The notes under the pieces were generated by a model. The model worked only from the letters and a program-made list of their open reading frames with translations, was not told where the DNA came from and made no database searches. This document shows, piece after piece, positions 16,625 through 25,938 of a DNA stretch of 64,000 nt (the first letter of the stretch is position 1; each line of letters begins with the position of its first letter). Origin of the DNA: Fructilactobacillus lindneri DSM 20690 = JCM 11027 (GTDB lineage: Bacteria > Bacillota > Bacilli > Lactobacillales > Lactobacillaceae); NCBI RefSeq assembly GCF_002907375.1, contig NZ_MIYK01000010.1, positions 248,001 through 312,000 of the forward strand. The letters are read 5' to 3'. The translations under genes and the position numbers were made by a program.

Positions 16625-16653
16625 ATTTTAAATGGCTAATCATTAATTGTCAA
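16625..16653 (-). promoter_or_regulatory. Promoter of the tandem T-box / permease unit
   Basis: On the minus strand TTGACA (16648-16653), a 17-bp spacer and TAAAAT (16625-16630) lie directly after the hflX stop. They begin the leader about 10 nt before stem I. Confidence 0.75.
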
Positions 16654-16662
16654 CGACTAAGT

Positions 16663-17929
16663 TTATTTTTTTATTTCATACTTAGAATAACGTTCAGCGC
16701 TAGCTTGAGGAAGATTTACAGTTAACTCAGTTCCATTTTCAGTATAGTTCGTCTCTTGAACATCAAATTTTTCGTTAAAGGTTGAGCTTAAATCTCCTTG
16801 ATCAAAAGGAATTAAAAAGGTTTTGGTTACATAGTCTTTGAAAAAGCTTTTCAAGAATCACACTAATTAACAGGTCAATTGAGTGGGAGTCGAGGGCAGA
16901 AATAATCAAATTATTACCTTCACGATTAGGAAAAGAGGCGCCAGCCAGATCAGCCTTGTTGAAAACTTTAATCATTGGTAGATTAGGAACCCCAATTTCT
17001 TTTAAAGTTTTCTCGGTAGTCTGCATCATTAATTCCTGGTTTTCATCCGAGTAATCAACGACTTGAATTAACAAATCAGCATTGGCAGCTTCAGCTAGGG
17101 TTGACTTAAAAGCCTGTATTAATTGATGGGGTAAATCACTAACAAATCCAACTGTATCACTGAGAAGAAAATGTTTATTATCAGCCATTTTTATGTCGCG
17201 GACACTAGTGTCTAAAGTAGCAAACAGCATGTTTTTCACCATAACCCGTTTGTCTTCGTTTTCACCAAATCTTTTTACCAGTTGATTCATAATAGTAGAT
17301 TTTCCGGCATTTGTATATCCGACTAAGGCAACTGTTTTTATATCAGATTCTTTTCGCCGTTTGCTTTGAGTTTGATGTGATTTGTCAATTTCTTTTAATT
17401 CACGGCGAACGTGGTCAATTTGATGTTCAATATTTCTTCGGCTTAATTCAATTTTAGTTTCTCCAGAACCACGGTTAGCTAAACCTCCGCCAGCAGATTG
17501 CTGGTCAAGTCGTTGGCTGGCACTGGTTCGCAAGCGGGGGAGTTGATATTTTAACTTTGCCATTTGCACTTGGAGCTTAGCTTCGCTAGTTTGAGCACGA
17601 TTAGCAAAAATTTCTAAAATTAGACCAGTCCGGTCAATGACAGTTGCATTGGTTTGTTTTTCAATGTTTCTTATTTGACTGGGACTCAGTTCATCATTGG
17701 CGATAATTGTGTCAGCAGCTGTGGTCTGGATTAATTGAGCAAGAAACTCAATTTTTCCTTTGCCAAAATAAGTGCCTGCATCTGGATGATCCAATTTTTG
17801 TACTACTGTTTCAATTGATTCCATATGATTAGCAGCTGCTAGGTTTTGTAATTCTTCCATTGAATAGTCAAAATGAGAATTATTGACATTTAAACCAATT
17901 GTAATTACTGGAGTGGGTTTATTTTCCAT
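16663..17929 (-). pseudogene. hflX: Ribosome-associated GTPase HflX, frameshifted near the C-terminus
   Basis: HflX splits stalled 70S ribosomes. The N-terminal nucleotide-binding domain is present (VITIGLNVNN, GTYFGKGKIEFLA), followed by the coiled region with GGGLANRGSGETKIE. The G domain has GYTNAGKST (P-loop), DTVGFVSDLP (G3) and FNKADLA (G4, NKxD). After ...VILEKLF the frame is lost: one extra T (CTTTTTCAAAG instead of CTTTTCAAAG, about 16840-16845) makes the main frame end at 16802. The other frame carries the C-terminal 60 residues (KDYVTKTFLIPFDQGDLSST) to 16663. The joined product is about 421 residues, the normal length. The shortened form keeps the whole G domain. The +1 is in a homopolymer, so a sequencing error must be considered. 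Confidence 0.85.
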
Positions 17930-17938
17930 GAGGTCTCC

Positions 17939-18598
17939 TTAGGAGTTGATATTTGAAACTTTATTGTAAAATTCAACATTGTATTTACCATCTTTGTAAA
18001 CTACTTTAGTAACACTACCATTTAAAATGGGCTCGGTAATATCAATATCGCTGAATTTACTAACAATACTGCGAATTAAGGTGCCATGAACAGCCACTAA
18101 AATATTTTGTCCATTAAGTGCAGTTGCAACAATTTCATCTAAGCCGGGTTGCAAACGTCCCCAAAATTTTTGATCATTTTCAGCATCCCCATAAGGGTCG
18201 GCGTCTGCAATCATATCACGCGTTTTTTCCATTCCAAACATTTTAATCATTTCAGCATAGTTAAAAGCACCGTGTGGACCACCAATCATATTCCAAGCTT
18301 GTGCGGCATCATTTCCTTCAAAATATCCAAAGTTTTCCTCTCGTAATGATGGTCTTTGAATTGCATCTTCAATTTCTGAAGGATTTGCTTTTAAAATAAT
18401 ATGAGCGGTGTTGCTGGCCCGTTTAGTATCACTACTATAAGCCTGATCAAACTTAATTTTTGAAAGTTCCTTACCAGCGTTAATAGCATCGTTAATTCCT
18501 TTCAAAGTTAGACCTGAATCAGCCCATCCTTGAATTCTTTGATAACGGTTCAAAAAAGTTTGACCGTGACGTACGAAATATAAATTAATTCCATCCAT
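17939..18598 (-). CDS. Histidine phosphatase (phosphoglycerate mutase-like) family protein
   Basis: A 219-residue cytosolic enzyme of the branch-1 histidine phosphatase superfamily. It starts MDGINLYFVRHGQTFLNRYQ, with the RHG triad at residues 10-12 (H11 is the phosphorylated histidine). The conserved second half, ILVAVHGTLIRSIVS, holds the catalytic second His. The middle has SSDTKRASNTAHI and LREENFGYFEG, typical of the family. Insertions around residues 95-145 set it apart from the glycolytic phosphoglycerate mutase, so it is more likely a phosphatase of a small phosphorylated metabolite. It lies 9 bp upstream of hflX on the same strand, so they are probably cotranscribed. The start has TTAAGATGG with GAGGAG upstream. 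Confidence 0.85.
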   Translation of the reverse strand: MDGINLYFVRHGQTFLNRYQRIQGWADSGLTLKGINDAINAGKELSKIKFDQAYSSDTKRASNTAHIILKANPSEIEDAIQRPSLREENFGYFEGNDAAQAWNMIGGPHGAFNYAEMIKMFGMEKTRDMIADADPYGDAENDQKFWGRLQPGLDEIVATALNGQNILVAVHGTLIRSIVSKFSDIDITEPILNGSVTKVVYKDGKYNVEFYNKVSNINS

Positions 18599-18716
18599 CT
18601 TAAATTCCTCCTCGTGTGCTTTTTCTAAATTTTATCACATTCGCTTTATTATCGTCGTCTTTGTGCAGTAAGTATGTTAGAATGATTAATCGAGTTTAAC
18701 GAGTTGGAGGTGCGTG

Positions 18717-21032
18717 ATGAGCGAGTCGAATGAAGCAATGAAACAATATGAACAAAAACATTTGAATTTTGTTAGAGACCAAATTGGAATAGCTGAGCAG
18801 CAAACTGAGAAGACAATTAAGCGAGCCAAAGCTGGTCAAAAAGATTTAGAAAAAAACTTTTATAATGATGTTCGCATTAAAACTAGTACCTATGCTGGTC
18901 AAATGGACACAGGGGTATCAGTGCGTCAACAACAGCAAATGTTATCGCAAAAGCAGAATCGCTGGCAAACCGCAACTCGCGATTTGGAAACATTACAAAA
19001 ACTGGATCAGAATGCTTATTTTGCTAGAGTTGATTTGAAGGAAGATGGAGAGCAGAATCCAGAAAAAATCTATATCGGGTTAGCTTCGTTCACAGACCCA
19101 GAGCATCCAGATCATTATTTGATTTATGACTGGAGAGCCCCTATTTGTAGTGTTTACTATGACAGTGGTATGGGGGAAATGACTTATAACGCACCAATGG
19201 GTAAACAGACGGTTGATGTAACTTTAAAACGTGAAATTCAAATTAAAGACGGAGTTGTTGAAACAGTTTTTGACACAGATGAAGCAGTTGGTGATCGAGT
19301 TCTGCTGGAAAACCTTGAAAAGCAATCTAATACTAAGATGAAGAGTATTGTAGCCACAATTCAACAGGAACAAAATGCGATTATTCGAGATACTAGTTCC
19401 GACCTTTTATTTGTTCAAGGAGTAGCAGGGTCTGGAAAAACAGCAGCAGTTTTACAACGAGTGGCTTATTTACTTTATCGTTATCGCGGTAATTTGAATC
19501 CAGGACAACTGATTCTTTTTTCACCGAACCAATTATTTAATGACTATATTAATCAGGTTTTACCTGAACTTGGTGAACAAAATATGGTGCAGATGACTTA
19601 TTATCAGTTTATTAATCGCCGGGTACCTCATTTAGAAGTAGAAACGATTCAGCAACGATTTGATGAAAATTTAGATATTCAGCAGCGAAATATTGCGGAT
19701 TTTAAAAATAGTTTGGACTTTTTCAAATTAGTGACAGACTACGCTGATCACTTAAATCAATCCGACATTCAGTTTAAAAATATTATGTTTCAAGGTAAAG
19801 TGTTCATCTCAAAACAAGAAATTAAACAAATTTATTATAGTTTTAATGAAAATTATAACTTGCGTAATCGACTTGCTGGAACAAAAGAAAAATTATTAAA
19901 AATTTTAAACCGACATATTAGTAGTGAAATGAAGAAACGCTGGGTTGAAGAAACAGTTGAAAGTCTATCAAAGCAACAGTTGCAAATGTTATATGCTAAG
20001 TATGGAGAAAAGATAGAAGATAGCGATAAGGAATATAATTTTTTAGCAAAACAAATTGTGACTGATGCTTTTAAAAAAGTTAGAGTTCAAATTATGAAAA
20101 ACCGCTTTTTTAGTATTAATCGCCAATTTGTAAATTTATTGCGCAGTGTGCCTAAGATGGCTGATTTGAGTAAATGGAAAATTAGCGAAACTGAATGGCA
20201 ACAAAGTGTGGAGCATACCATTGAGCGTTTTAAAGCTGGTCACATTAGTATGACTAACGTTTCAATTTATCTATATCTTTTTGATTTAGTGACTGGAAAG
20301 CATCCAGATACTGAAATGCGTTACCTTTTTGTTGATGAAGTTCAAGATTATACCCCATTTCAGTTAGCATATTTGAAATGGAATTTTCCGCGTGCTAAAT
20401 TCACTTTATTAGGTGACTTAAATCAGGCAATCTTTACTCATCAATATCACCATACAATAATGGACGATTTAAAGCAGATGTTTGATCCAGAAAAAATTAA
20501 AGTAATTAATCTATTGAAGTCGTATCGTTCTACCAAGCAGATTACGGACTTCACTAAGTATCTGATTCCTGATGGTGGGGATATTGAAGCGTATGCTCGT
20601 ACGGGAGAAAAGCCAGTTATCACAGTCGTTGATGATGAAACGCAAGGGATTACGGCGTTAGCTAACCAGCTCCAATTAAATACCGAAGTTAAAGATACTA
20701 CAGCAATCATTGGAAAAACTTTGGCAGAGTGTCAGGATGTTTATCAAAAATTACAAGATCGCGGGATTCAAGCAACCCTGATTCAAACCGAGAACCAGAG
20801 ATTAGTAAATGGTGTGATTGTAGTGCCAGCTTACTTAGCCAAAGGACTTGAATTTGATGCTGTAGTAATGTGGGATGGATCTGATACTAACTATCCAGAT
20901 CAAAATGATGACAAATTGGTTTATACAATTTGTACAAGGGCCATGCATCGTTTAGACATTATTTCAATCGGGAAACCATCACCATTATTTGCCAAAGTTC
21001 CTAAGGATGACTATCGCCAAGTAAAGGAGTAA
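18717..21032 (+). CDS. helD: RNA polymerase recycling helicase HelD
   Basis: A 771-residue superfamily 1 (UvrD-like) ATPase that removes and recycles stalled RNA polymerase in Firmicutes. A long N-terminal coiled-coil arm (about 1-100, rich in K, Q and E) inserts into the polymerase secondary channel. Walker A is GVAGSGKTAAVLQR near 236; the DEVQDYTPFQ motif II is near 541. QRVAYLLYRYR and LLKSYRSTKQITDFTKYL are other helicase motifs, and AYLAKGLEFDAVVMWD near 705 is the late motif V/VI region. Length and order match HelD rather than UvrD, PcrA or Rep. ATG 18717 follows GGAGG at 6 nt. coaA begins 3 bp after its stop, so the two form one operon. Confidence 0.9.
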   Translation: MSESNEAMKQYEQKHLNFVRDQIGIAEQQTEKTIKRAKAGQKDLEKNFYNDVRIKTSTYAGQMDTGVSVRQQQQMLSQKQNRWQTATRDLETLQKLDQNAYFARVDLKEDGEQNPEKIYIGLASFTDPEHPDHYLIYDWRAPICSVYYDSGMGEMTYNAPMGKQTVDVTLKREIQIKDGVVETVFDTDEAVGDRVLLENLEKQSNTKMKSIVATIQQEQNAIIRDTSSDLLFVQGVAGSGKTAAVLQRVAYLLYRYRGNLNPGQLILFSPNQLFNDYINQVLPELGEQNMVQMTYYQFINRRVPHLEVETIQQRFDENLDIQQRNIADFKNSLDFFKLVTDYADHLNQSDIQFKNIMFQGKVFISKQEIKQIYYSFNENYNLRNRLAGTKEKLLKILNRHISSEMKKRWVEETVESLSKQQLQMLYAKYGEKIEDSDKEYNFLAKQIVTDAFKKVRVQIMKNRFFSINRQFVNLLRSVPKMADLSKWKISETEWQQSVEHTIERFKAGHISMTNVSIYLYLFDLVTGKHPDTEMRYLFVDEVQDYTPFQLAYLKWNFPRAKFTLLGDLNQAIFTHQYHHTIMDDLKQMFDPEKIKVINLLKSYRSTKQITDFTKYLIPDGGDIEAYARTGEKPVITVVDDETQGITALANQLQLNTEVKDTTAIIGKTLAECQDVYQKLQDRGIQATLIQTENQRLVNGVIVVPAYLAKGLEFDAVVMWDGSDTNYPDQNDDKLVYTICTRAMHRLDIISIGKPSPLFAKVPKDDYRQVKE

Positions 21033-21035
21033 AAA

Positions 21036-21950
21036 GTGGATAATTTTTATGCATATGACAAAAATAACTGGGAACAATTTTATCCCACTAATTTAAATCC
21101 GATTACTCGAGCTGATTTAGAAAATTTAAAAGCATTTAATGATCAAGTTTCCTTAGAAGATGTTACTAAAATTTATATGCCATTAGTGCATTATATTAGT
21201 TCAGCGTTAGATAGTTATCGGCAATGGCAAACGAAAAAAAGTGATTTTTTACAACGTAAGCCATTTCGCGTGCCATTTATCATCGGTATCTCTGGCAGTG
21301 TAGCGGTTGGTAAATCAACTACGGCTCGATTATTGAAATATCTTTTTGATTACTTATTACCAAATCGTAAAACCCAATTAATTACGACTGATGGATTTTT
21401 GTACCCAACTGCGACTTTACAAGAAAAAGGAATTCTAGAGCGGAAAGGTTTTCCAGAGAGTTATGATATGAAAGCATTGATTGACTTTTTGATTAAAATC
21501 AAATCTGGAGAATCAGAAGTTAAAGCTCCAGTTTATTCTCACCAAGTTTATGATATTATTCCGAATCAATTTGATGTCGTTACTAATCCAGATGTTTTGA
21601 TTATTGAAGGAATTAATACCTTGCAGATTCCGGCGGGACAAAATATTTATGTAAGTGATTTTACCGACTTTTCCATCTATATTGATGCTGATTCTACCTT
21701 GATTGAAGAATGGTATCTGAATCGATTTAAGAAACTGATGGAAACCGCCTTTACAGATCCTAAAAATTATTTTTATAAATATGCTAAATCAGAACCCAAT
21801 GAAGCGATTGCGATGGCTAAACATGCTTGGGAGACGATTAATCTTCCTAACTTGAATGAATATATTTTACCAACAAGAGATCGAGCTAATGTCATCATTC
21901 ATAAAGGGCAAAGTCATGCGATTGATAAAATATATTTACGCAAATATTGA
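21036..21950 (+). CDS. coaA: Type I pantothenate kinase
   Basis: A 304-residue enzyme that phosphorylates pantothenate with ATP, the first and controlling step of coenzyme A synthesis. The P-loop is GISGSVAVGKSTTARLL near residues 84-100. The YDxxxL-type region (FPESYDMKALIDFL), VYSHQVYDI, DVLIIEGINTLQ and the C-terminal NLNEYILPTRDRANVIIHKG are diagnostic of the bacterial type I family. It starts at GTG 21036, with its RBS (AAGGAG) inside the helD stop region, so it is translated as the second cistron. A terminator follows immediately. Identification is certain. Confidence 0.95.
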   Translation: MDNFYAYDKNNWEQFYPTNLNPITRADLENLKAFNDQVSLEDVTKIYMPLVHYISSALDSYRQWQTKKSDFLQRKPFRVPFIIGISGSVAVGKSTTARLLKYLFDYLLPNRKTQLITTDGFLYPTATLQEKGILERKGFPESYDMKALIDFLIKIKSGESEVKAPVYSHQVYDIIPNQFDVVTNPDVLIIEGINTLQIPAGQNIYVSDFTDFSIYIDADSTLIEEWYLNRFKKLMETAFTDPKNYFYKYAKSEPNEAIAMAKHAWETINLPNLNEYILPTRDRANVIIHKGQSHAIDKIYLRKY

Positions 21951-21957
21951 TTTTTTA

Positions 21958-21986
21958 GAATGAACTTTTTAGTTCATTCTTTTTTA
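21958..21986 (+). terminator. Terminator of helD-coaA
   Basis: AGAATGAACT pairs with AGTTCATTCT around TTTT, followed by TTTTTT. Confidence 0.9.
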
Positions 21987-21987
21987 C

Positions 21988-22038
21988 TTGCATCGTTTAC
22001 AAATGTAAACTATAATGTAATTTGTATTTACAATTGTA
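21988..22038 (+). promoter_or_regulatory. Copper-responsive promoter with two cop boxes
   Basis: The promoter is TTGCAT (21988-21993), a 17-bp spacer and TATAAT (22011-22016). Two CopY operators of the form TACANNTGTA occur: TACAAATGTA (21998-22007) within the spacer, and TACAATTGTA (22029-22038) just past the start site. CopY bound to both would block transcription until copper is present. Confidence 0.9.
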
Positions 22039-22055
22039 AACAATGGTGGTGAACA

Positions 22056-22487
22056 ATGATGACAAATAAGAATGAAAGCGTGACTGGTGCAGAGTGGAAT
22101 GTGATGCGCATTGTTTGGTCACTTGGATCTTGTACCACACGAGAAATTATCGATAATTTACAATGTGAATCTGCCTGGAAGGATTCTACCATTAAAACTT
22201 TGTTAACTAGATTAACGAAAAAGGGCTTTTTGCAGAATAAAAAAGTAGACCGACATTTTGTGTATTTGCCCTTAGTGCCAGAACAAGAAGCTATGAATCA
22301 AAGTGCGGAGGAATTGTTTACTAGACTTTGTGCTATGAAAAAAGGACAGTCGATTATTGATTTAGTAAAAAATACTAAAATGACACAAAGTGATTTAGCT
22401 GAACTAAGCCGTCTTTTAACCCAAAAAGCGAAGACGGCACCAACTAAAATTGATTGTAATTGTTTACCTAACGGGGAATGTAATTAA
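22056..22487 (+). CDS. copY: Copper-responsive transcriptional repressor CopY
   Basis: A 143-residue winged-helix repressor of the BlaI/MecI/CopY family. The N-terminal DNA-binding domain reads VTGAEWNVMRIVWSLGSCTT, REIIDNLQ and WKDSTIKTLLTRLTKKGFL. The C-terminal metal site reads DCNCLPNGECN: a CxCx5C arrangement in which the fourth cysteine of the usual CxCx4-5CxC is missing because the protein ends one residue after the third. The repressor binds the two cop boxes upstream; Cu(I) displaces Zn(II) at the cysteines and releases the DNA. It is followed by copB after 14 bp. No copZ chaperone gene follows. Confidence is high from the domain, motif and operators together. Confidence 0.92.
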   Translation: MMTNKNESVTGAEWNVMRIVWSLGSCTTREIIDNLQCESAWKDSTIKTLLTRLTKKGFLQNKKVDRHFVYLPLVPEQEAMNQSAEELFTRLCAMKKGQSIIDLVKNTKMTQSDLAELSRLLTQKAKTAPTKIDCNCLPNGECN

Positions 22488-22501
22488 GAGGAGTGATATT
22501 T

Positions 22502-24556
22502 TTGAAAAAGATGAAGATGTCTCATTCAAATCATGGTGATATGAAAGGGATGCAAATGAACCACAGTGGGTCAATGGACATGGGCGGCGGACAAATGATG
22601 AATATGGGTAATTTTAAACGTCGTTTTTGGATTTCGCTAATTTTGGCAATTCCGATTATGCTCTTATCGCCTTTAATGGGAATTACCTTTGCATATCAGC
22701 GTGATATTCCTGGTTCACAGTGGATTGTATTAATTTTGGCTACAATTTTATTTTTCTATGGTGGTGAACCTTTTTTTAAAGGTGCAAAACGAGAATTAAA
22801 AAATCATGCACCAGCAATGATGACATTAATTACGATGGGAATTAGTGTTTCATATGTTTATAGCGTTTACTCATTTATTATCAACACGTTTGTTAATCAT
22901 GATGCCCACGTTATGAATTTCTTTTGGGAACTAGCTAGTTTGATTGTCATAATGCTTTTAGGTCATTGGATTGAAATGAGTGCCGTTATGAATGCCGGAA
23001 GTGCCGTTAAGAAAATGGCTGAATTGCTTCCCAATACCGCTCATTTGTTGTTACCAGATGGATCAACGAAATCAGTTCCACTGGATAAATTGCAAGTAGG
23101 TCAAGAAGTATTGGTTCAAGCTGGAGAAAAAATTCCAACTGATGGTGTGATTGTGAAAGGTGACAGCGCAGTCAACGAAGCATTAGTAACAGGTGAATCA
23201 AAAGCAGTAGCAAAAAAACCTGGGAGTAAAGTGATTGGCGGATCTATTAATGGAAACGGCAGTTTAGTTGAAAAAGTTACAGCAACTGGTTCCAATGGAT
23301 ATTTGGCGCAAGTAATTAAATTAGTTGAATCAGCTCAAAAGGAAAAATCTAAAGCACAAACAATGGCTGATTACGTTTCAAGATGGTTATTCTATGGGGC
23401 TTTAAGTATTGGGATTTTAGCATTAGTTGTTTGGACAATTGTTAGTGGGTTAAGTTATGGATTGGAACGGATGGTTACAGTATTAGTAATTGCATGTCCC
23501 CATGCTCTTGGTTTAGCAATCCCGCTAGTAGTTGCTCGTAGTACATCAATTGCTGCTCAAAATGGTCTATTAATTAGACATCGTCAAGCAATTGAGAGAG
23601 TTAAAAAACTTTCATACGTTTTTATGGATAAAACCGGGACTTTAACTGAAGGAGTTTTTAATGTTAATGCCCTTGAAACGACTTCTGATTTAAGTAAGAC
23701 GGAAGTTTTGACTATCTTGGCTGATTTGGAATTGGATTCGAGTCATCCATTAGCGTTGGGAATCTTAAATCAAGCTAAAAAAGATGGTATCCAGCCACAT
23801 TCAGCAACTAATGTTCAAATTATTCAAGGAGTCGGGCTAAAAGGTACGATTTCAGGCAAAGATTATTTGATTGTGACAGCTGACTATCTAAAAGCACATC
23901 AAATTAGTTATGATATTGATCAATTTAATCAATTGGCGAGTGCTGGAAATTCAGTTAGTTACTTGATTAGCGACAATCAGGTTTTAGGAGTGGTAGCTCA
24001 AGGAGATGTGATTCGTCCACAATCATTTGAATTGATTAAAAATCTTCGCAAGATGCACTTGATTCCAGTAATGTTAACCGGTGATAATGATTTGTCTGCT
24101 AAACGGGTTGCGCATGAACTTGGAGATATTGCTTATCAAGCACAGTTACTTCCAAGTGATAAAGAAAAAATTATTAAACAGTATCAAGCTAAAGGGTACG
24201 ATGTCATGATGGTGGGAGATGGAGTTAACGATGCTCCTAGTTTATCTCGGGCTAACATTGGGGTAGCAATTGGTGCTGGAACCGATGTTGCCATTGACTC
24301 AGCTGATGTTGTTTTGGTAAAAAGTGATCCAGAGGATATTGTTGATTTCATTAATCTAGCCAAAGCCACTAATCTTAAAATGGTTGAAAACTTATGGTGG
24401 GGAGCTGGATATAACATTATTGCCATGCCTTTGGCTGCTGGGATTTTAGCACCTTGGGGAATTATTCTTTCACCAGCAGTTGGTGCAATTATTATGTCGT
24501 TGTCGACTGTGATTGTAGCCGTGAACGCTTTAACCCTGCATATGAAAAAAGAGTGA
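22502..24556 (+). CDS. copB: Copper-translocating P1B-type ATPase (CopB)
   Basis: A 684-residue membrane ATPase that exports copper. A short N-terminal His/Met-rich tail (MSHSNHGDMKGMQMNHSGS) replaces the CxxC metal-binding domains and is typical of CopB. Eight helices include the metal-gating CPH motif, IACPHALGLAIP near 335. Actuator TGES (about 240), phosphorylation site DKTGTLTEG near 377 and hinge GDGVNDAPSL near 572 are intact. CPH rather than CPC is the hallmark of the CopB/silver-exporting subgroup. The start is TTG 22502, placed 9 nt after AGGAG; ATG 22511 is too far. It forms an operon with copY. The following small gene is 49 bp away and may be cotranscribed. Confidence 0.93.
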   Translation: MKKMKMSHSNHGDMKGMQMNHSGSMDMGGGQMMNMGNFKRRFWISLILAIPIMLLSPLMGITFAYQRDIPGSQWIVLILATILFFYGGEPFFKGAKRELKNHAPAMMTLITMGISVSYVYSVYSFIINTFVNHDAHVMNFFWELASLIVIMLLGHWIEMSAVMNAGSAVKKMAELLPNTAHLLLPDGSTKSVPLDKLQVGQEVLVQAGEKIPTDGVIVKGDSAVNEALVTGESKAVAKKPGSKVIGGSINGNGSLVEKVTATGSNGYLAQVIKLVESAQKEKSKAQTMADYVSRWLFYGALSIGILALVVWTIVSGLSYGLERMVTVLVIACPHALGLAIPLVVARSTSIAAQNGLLIRHRQAIERVKKLSYVFMDKTGTLTEGVFNVNALETTSDLSKTEVLTILADLELDSSHPLALGILNQAKKDGIQPHSATNVQIIQGVGLKGTISGKDYLIVTADYLKAHQISYDIDQFNQLASAGNSVSYLISDNQVLGVVAQGDVIRPQSFELIKNLRKMHLIPVMLTGDNDLSAKRVAHELGDIAYQAQLLPSDKEKIIKQYQAKGYDVMMVGDGVNDAPSLSRANIGVAIGAGTDVAIDSADVVLVKSDPEDIVDFINLAKATNLKMVENLWWGAGYNIIAMPLAAGILAPWGIILSPAVGAIIMSLSTVIVAVNALTLHMKKE

Positions 24557-24605
24557 TTAAGGTTATAATAGAAAAGAAACTATTATTAGAGAGAGAGTTA
24601 ATAAC

Positions 24606-24905
24606 ATGGAAAATAAAACCTATTCACAACTACTAAAAGATGCTGAAAAAATTGGATTAACAGTTAATAAAAATACTGCTGATGCTGACATTTTAGGAAC
24701 CGTAACTGATGGCTTGCAACAGGGGGTTAAAGCAACTCCCAAAGCTGATGATGTAGTTGCTGTCCGTGCTTTTACGAACTATATTTCAGATACTGGGATG
24801 GTAATTTCTAAAGATTGGAATGGTTCGAAAGAACATGAATATAAAAAAGCAGCTGATGCCTATAATTATTTGATTACTTCAGGATTAGTTGATGATCAAT
24901 CTTAA
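24606..24905 (+). CDS. Small hypothetical protein (99 aa)
   Basis: A 99-residue soluble acidic protein, MENKTYSQLLKDAEKIGLTV... ending SGLVDDQS. It has no signal peptide, cysteines or membrane segment. It is helical in character (KEHEYKKAADAYNYLI). I do not recognise the family. The ATG is 14 nt past GAGAGAG (weak RBS AGAGAGAG). It lies 49 bp after copB on the same strand and before a terminator, so it may be the last cistron of the copper operon, but nothing in it suggests metal binding. A promoter could lie at the end of copB (TATAAT at 24565). Coding status is likely given codon use. Confidence 0.7.
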   Translation: MENKTYSQLLKDAEKIGLTVNKNTADADILGTVTDGLQQGVKATPKADDVVAVRAFTNYISDTGMVISKDWNGSKEHEYKKAADAYNYLITSGLVDDQS

Positions 24906-24917
24906 TGTATATTAAGG

Positions 24918-24950
24918 AAATCCGATGACATTTTTGTTATCGGATTTTTT
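24918..24950 (+). terminator. Terminator after the 99-aa gene
   Basis: AAATCCGAT pairs with ATCGGATTT and is followed by TTTT. Confidence 0.85.
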
Positions 24951-25042
24951 TATGCCCTAATTAGAAATCTTGTTGCAGTCGCATTTGTCTGATAAAATTA
25001 AAAAGAATTATCATGCTTAGACCGTGAAAAGGTGGTGTCTTA

Positions 25043-25918
25043 ATGCAGGTTAAATGGAAAAATGAAACGCAAAGTGAGATATCATTAAAAAATTTTTTGA
25101 GTAGGCATGGTGTTAGTCATCGAATGTATTCTGCTTTAAAAAGTCGTGATGATAGTTTTAAAATTGATAATCAAAAGATTACTCCACAAAGAAAGATTAG
25201 CAGTGGGGAAACCGTAACAGTTGTGTTTCCCCCAGAAACTGCTGATCCAAATGTCTTAATCAGTCATCAGCAGATAGAGATTATTTACGAAGATGATAAC
25301 TGGATGATAGTTAATAAGCCAGCAGGTTTAACGACCGTTCCCGGGCCTTCTAATCGAACTGATACACTAGTAAATCGAATTAAAGGGCATTTAGTTGCTG
25401 AACATACTAGTGATTTACGCCCGCATATAATTACACGTTTGGATCGATTTACGAGTGGATTGGTATTGGTAGCTAAAAACCGACTTGCCAATAGTTATGC
25501 TAACCAACAATTAGCATCCCATCAGATTGATAAACGTTATTTAACAGTAGTTGCAGGTAGGATAGAATACAATCACGGCATGATTGATTTACCGATTGGA
25601 AGGGTTGATAATAATTTTGCTCGTGAAGTAACACCAGCTGGTCAGGATGCTAAAACAGAATACTGGGTTAAAAATAGACTTCCAACTGCTACTGTACTCG
25701 AAGTTAAACTACACACGGGACGCACTCATCAAATTAGAGTTCATTTTACTGATGCAGGACATCCGCTGTTAGGCGATGAATTATATCACGGACCCTTGAA
25801 TCAGGGAATCAAACGACAGGCTTTACATGCGGTTTCATTACAGTTTTATGACCCATTTCAAAAACGGGAATTAAGTTTTAAAGCTGCGGTGCCTGCTGAT
25901 ATGCTAAAATATGTATAA
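25043..25918 (+). CDS. RluA-family RNA pseudouridine synthase
   Basis: A 291-residue enzyme that isomerises uridines to pseudouridine in rRNA or tRNA. The N-terminal S4-like region (SLKNFLSRHGVSHRMYSALK) is followed by the catalytic domain. The catalytic aspartate is D134 in TRLDRFTSGLVLVAKN; the usual HRLD motif has T for H. GRTHQIRVHF near 230 and GHPLLGDELYHG are other conserved family motifs. Target position cannot be inferred (RluD/YlyB/YjbO-like paralogues all share these). It starts ATG 25043 with AAAGGTGGTG upstream, after a terminator. A short gap to the following TTG-start gene suggests cotranscription with it. Confidence 0.92.
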   Translation: MQVKWKNETQSEISLKNFLSRHGVSHRMYSALKSRDDSFKIDNQKITPQRKISSGETVTVVFPPETADPNVLISHQQIEIIYEDDNWMIVNKPAGLTTVPGPSNRTDTLVNRIKGHLVAEHTSDLRPHIITRLDRFTSGLVLVAKNRLANSYANQQLASHQIDKRYLTVVAGRIEYNHGMIDLPIGRVDNNFAREVTPAGQDAKTEYWVKNRLPTATVLEVKLHTGRTHQIRVHFTDAGHPLLGDELYHGPLNQGIKRQALHAVSLQFYDPFQKRELSFKAAVPADMLKYV

Positions 25919-25938
25919 ATAACGAAAGGGGAAAGTCC

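Noticed and set aside
24454-24636. 60-codon plus-strand frame overlapping the end of copB
   Set aside because: It is out of frame with copB and the 99-aa gene and bears no relation to either.
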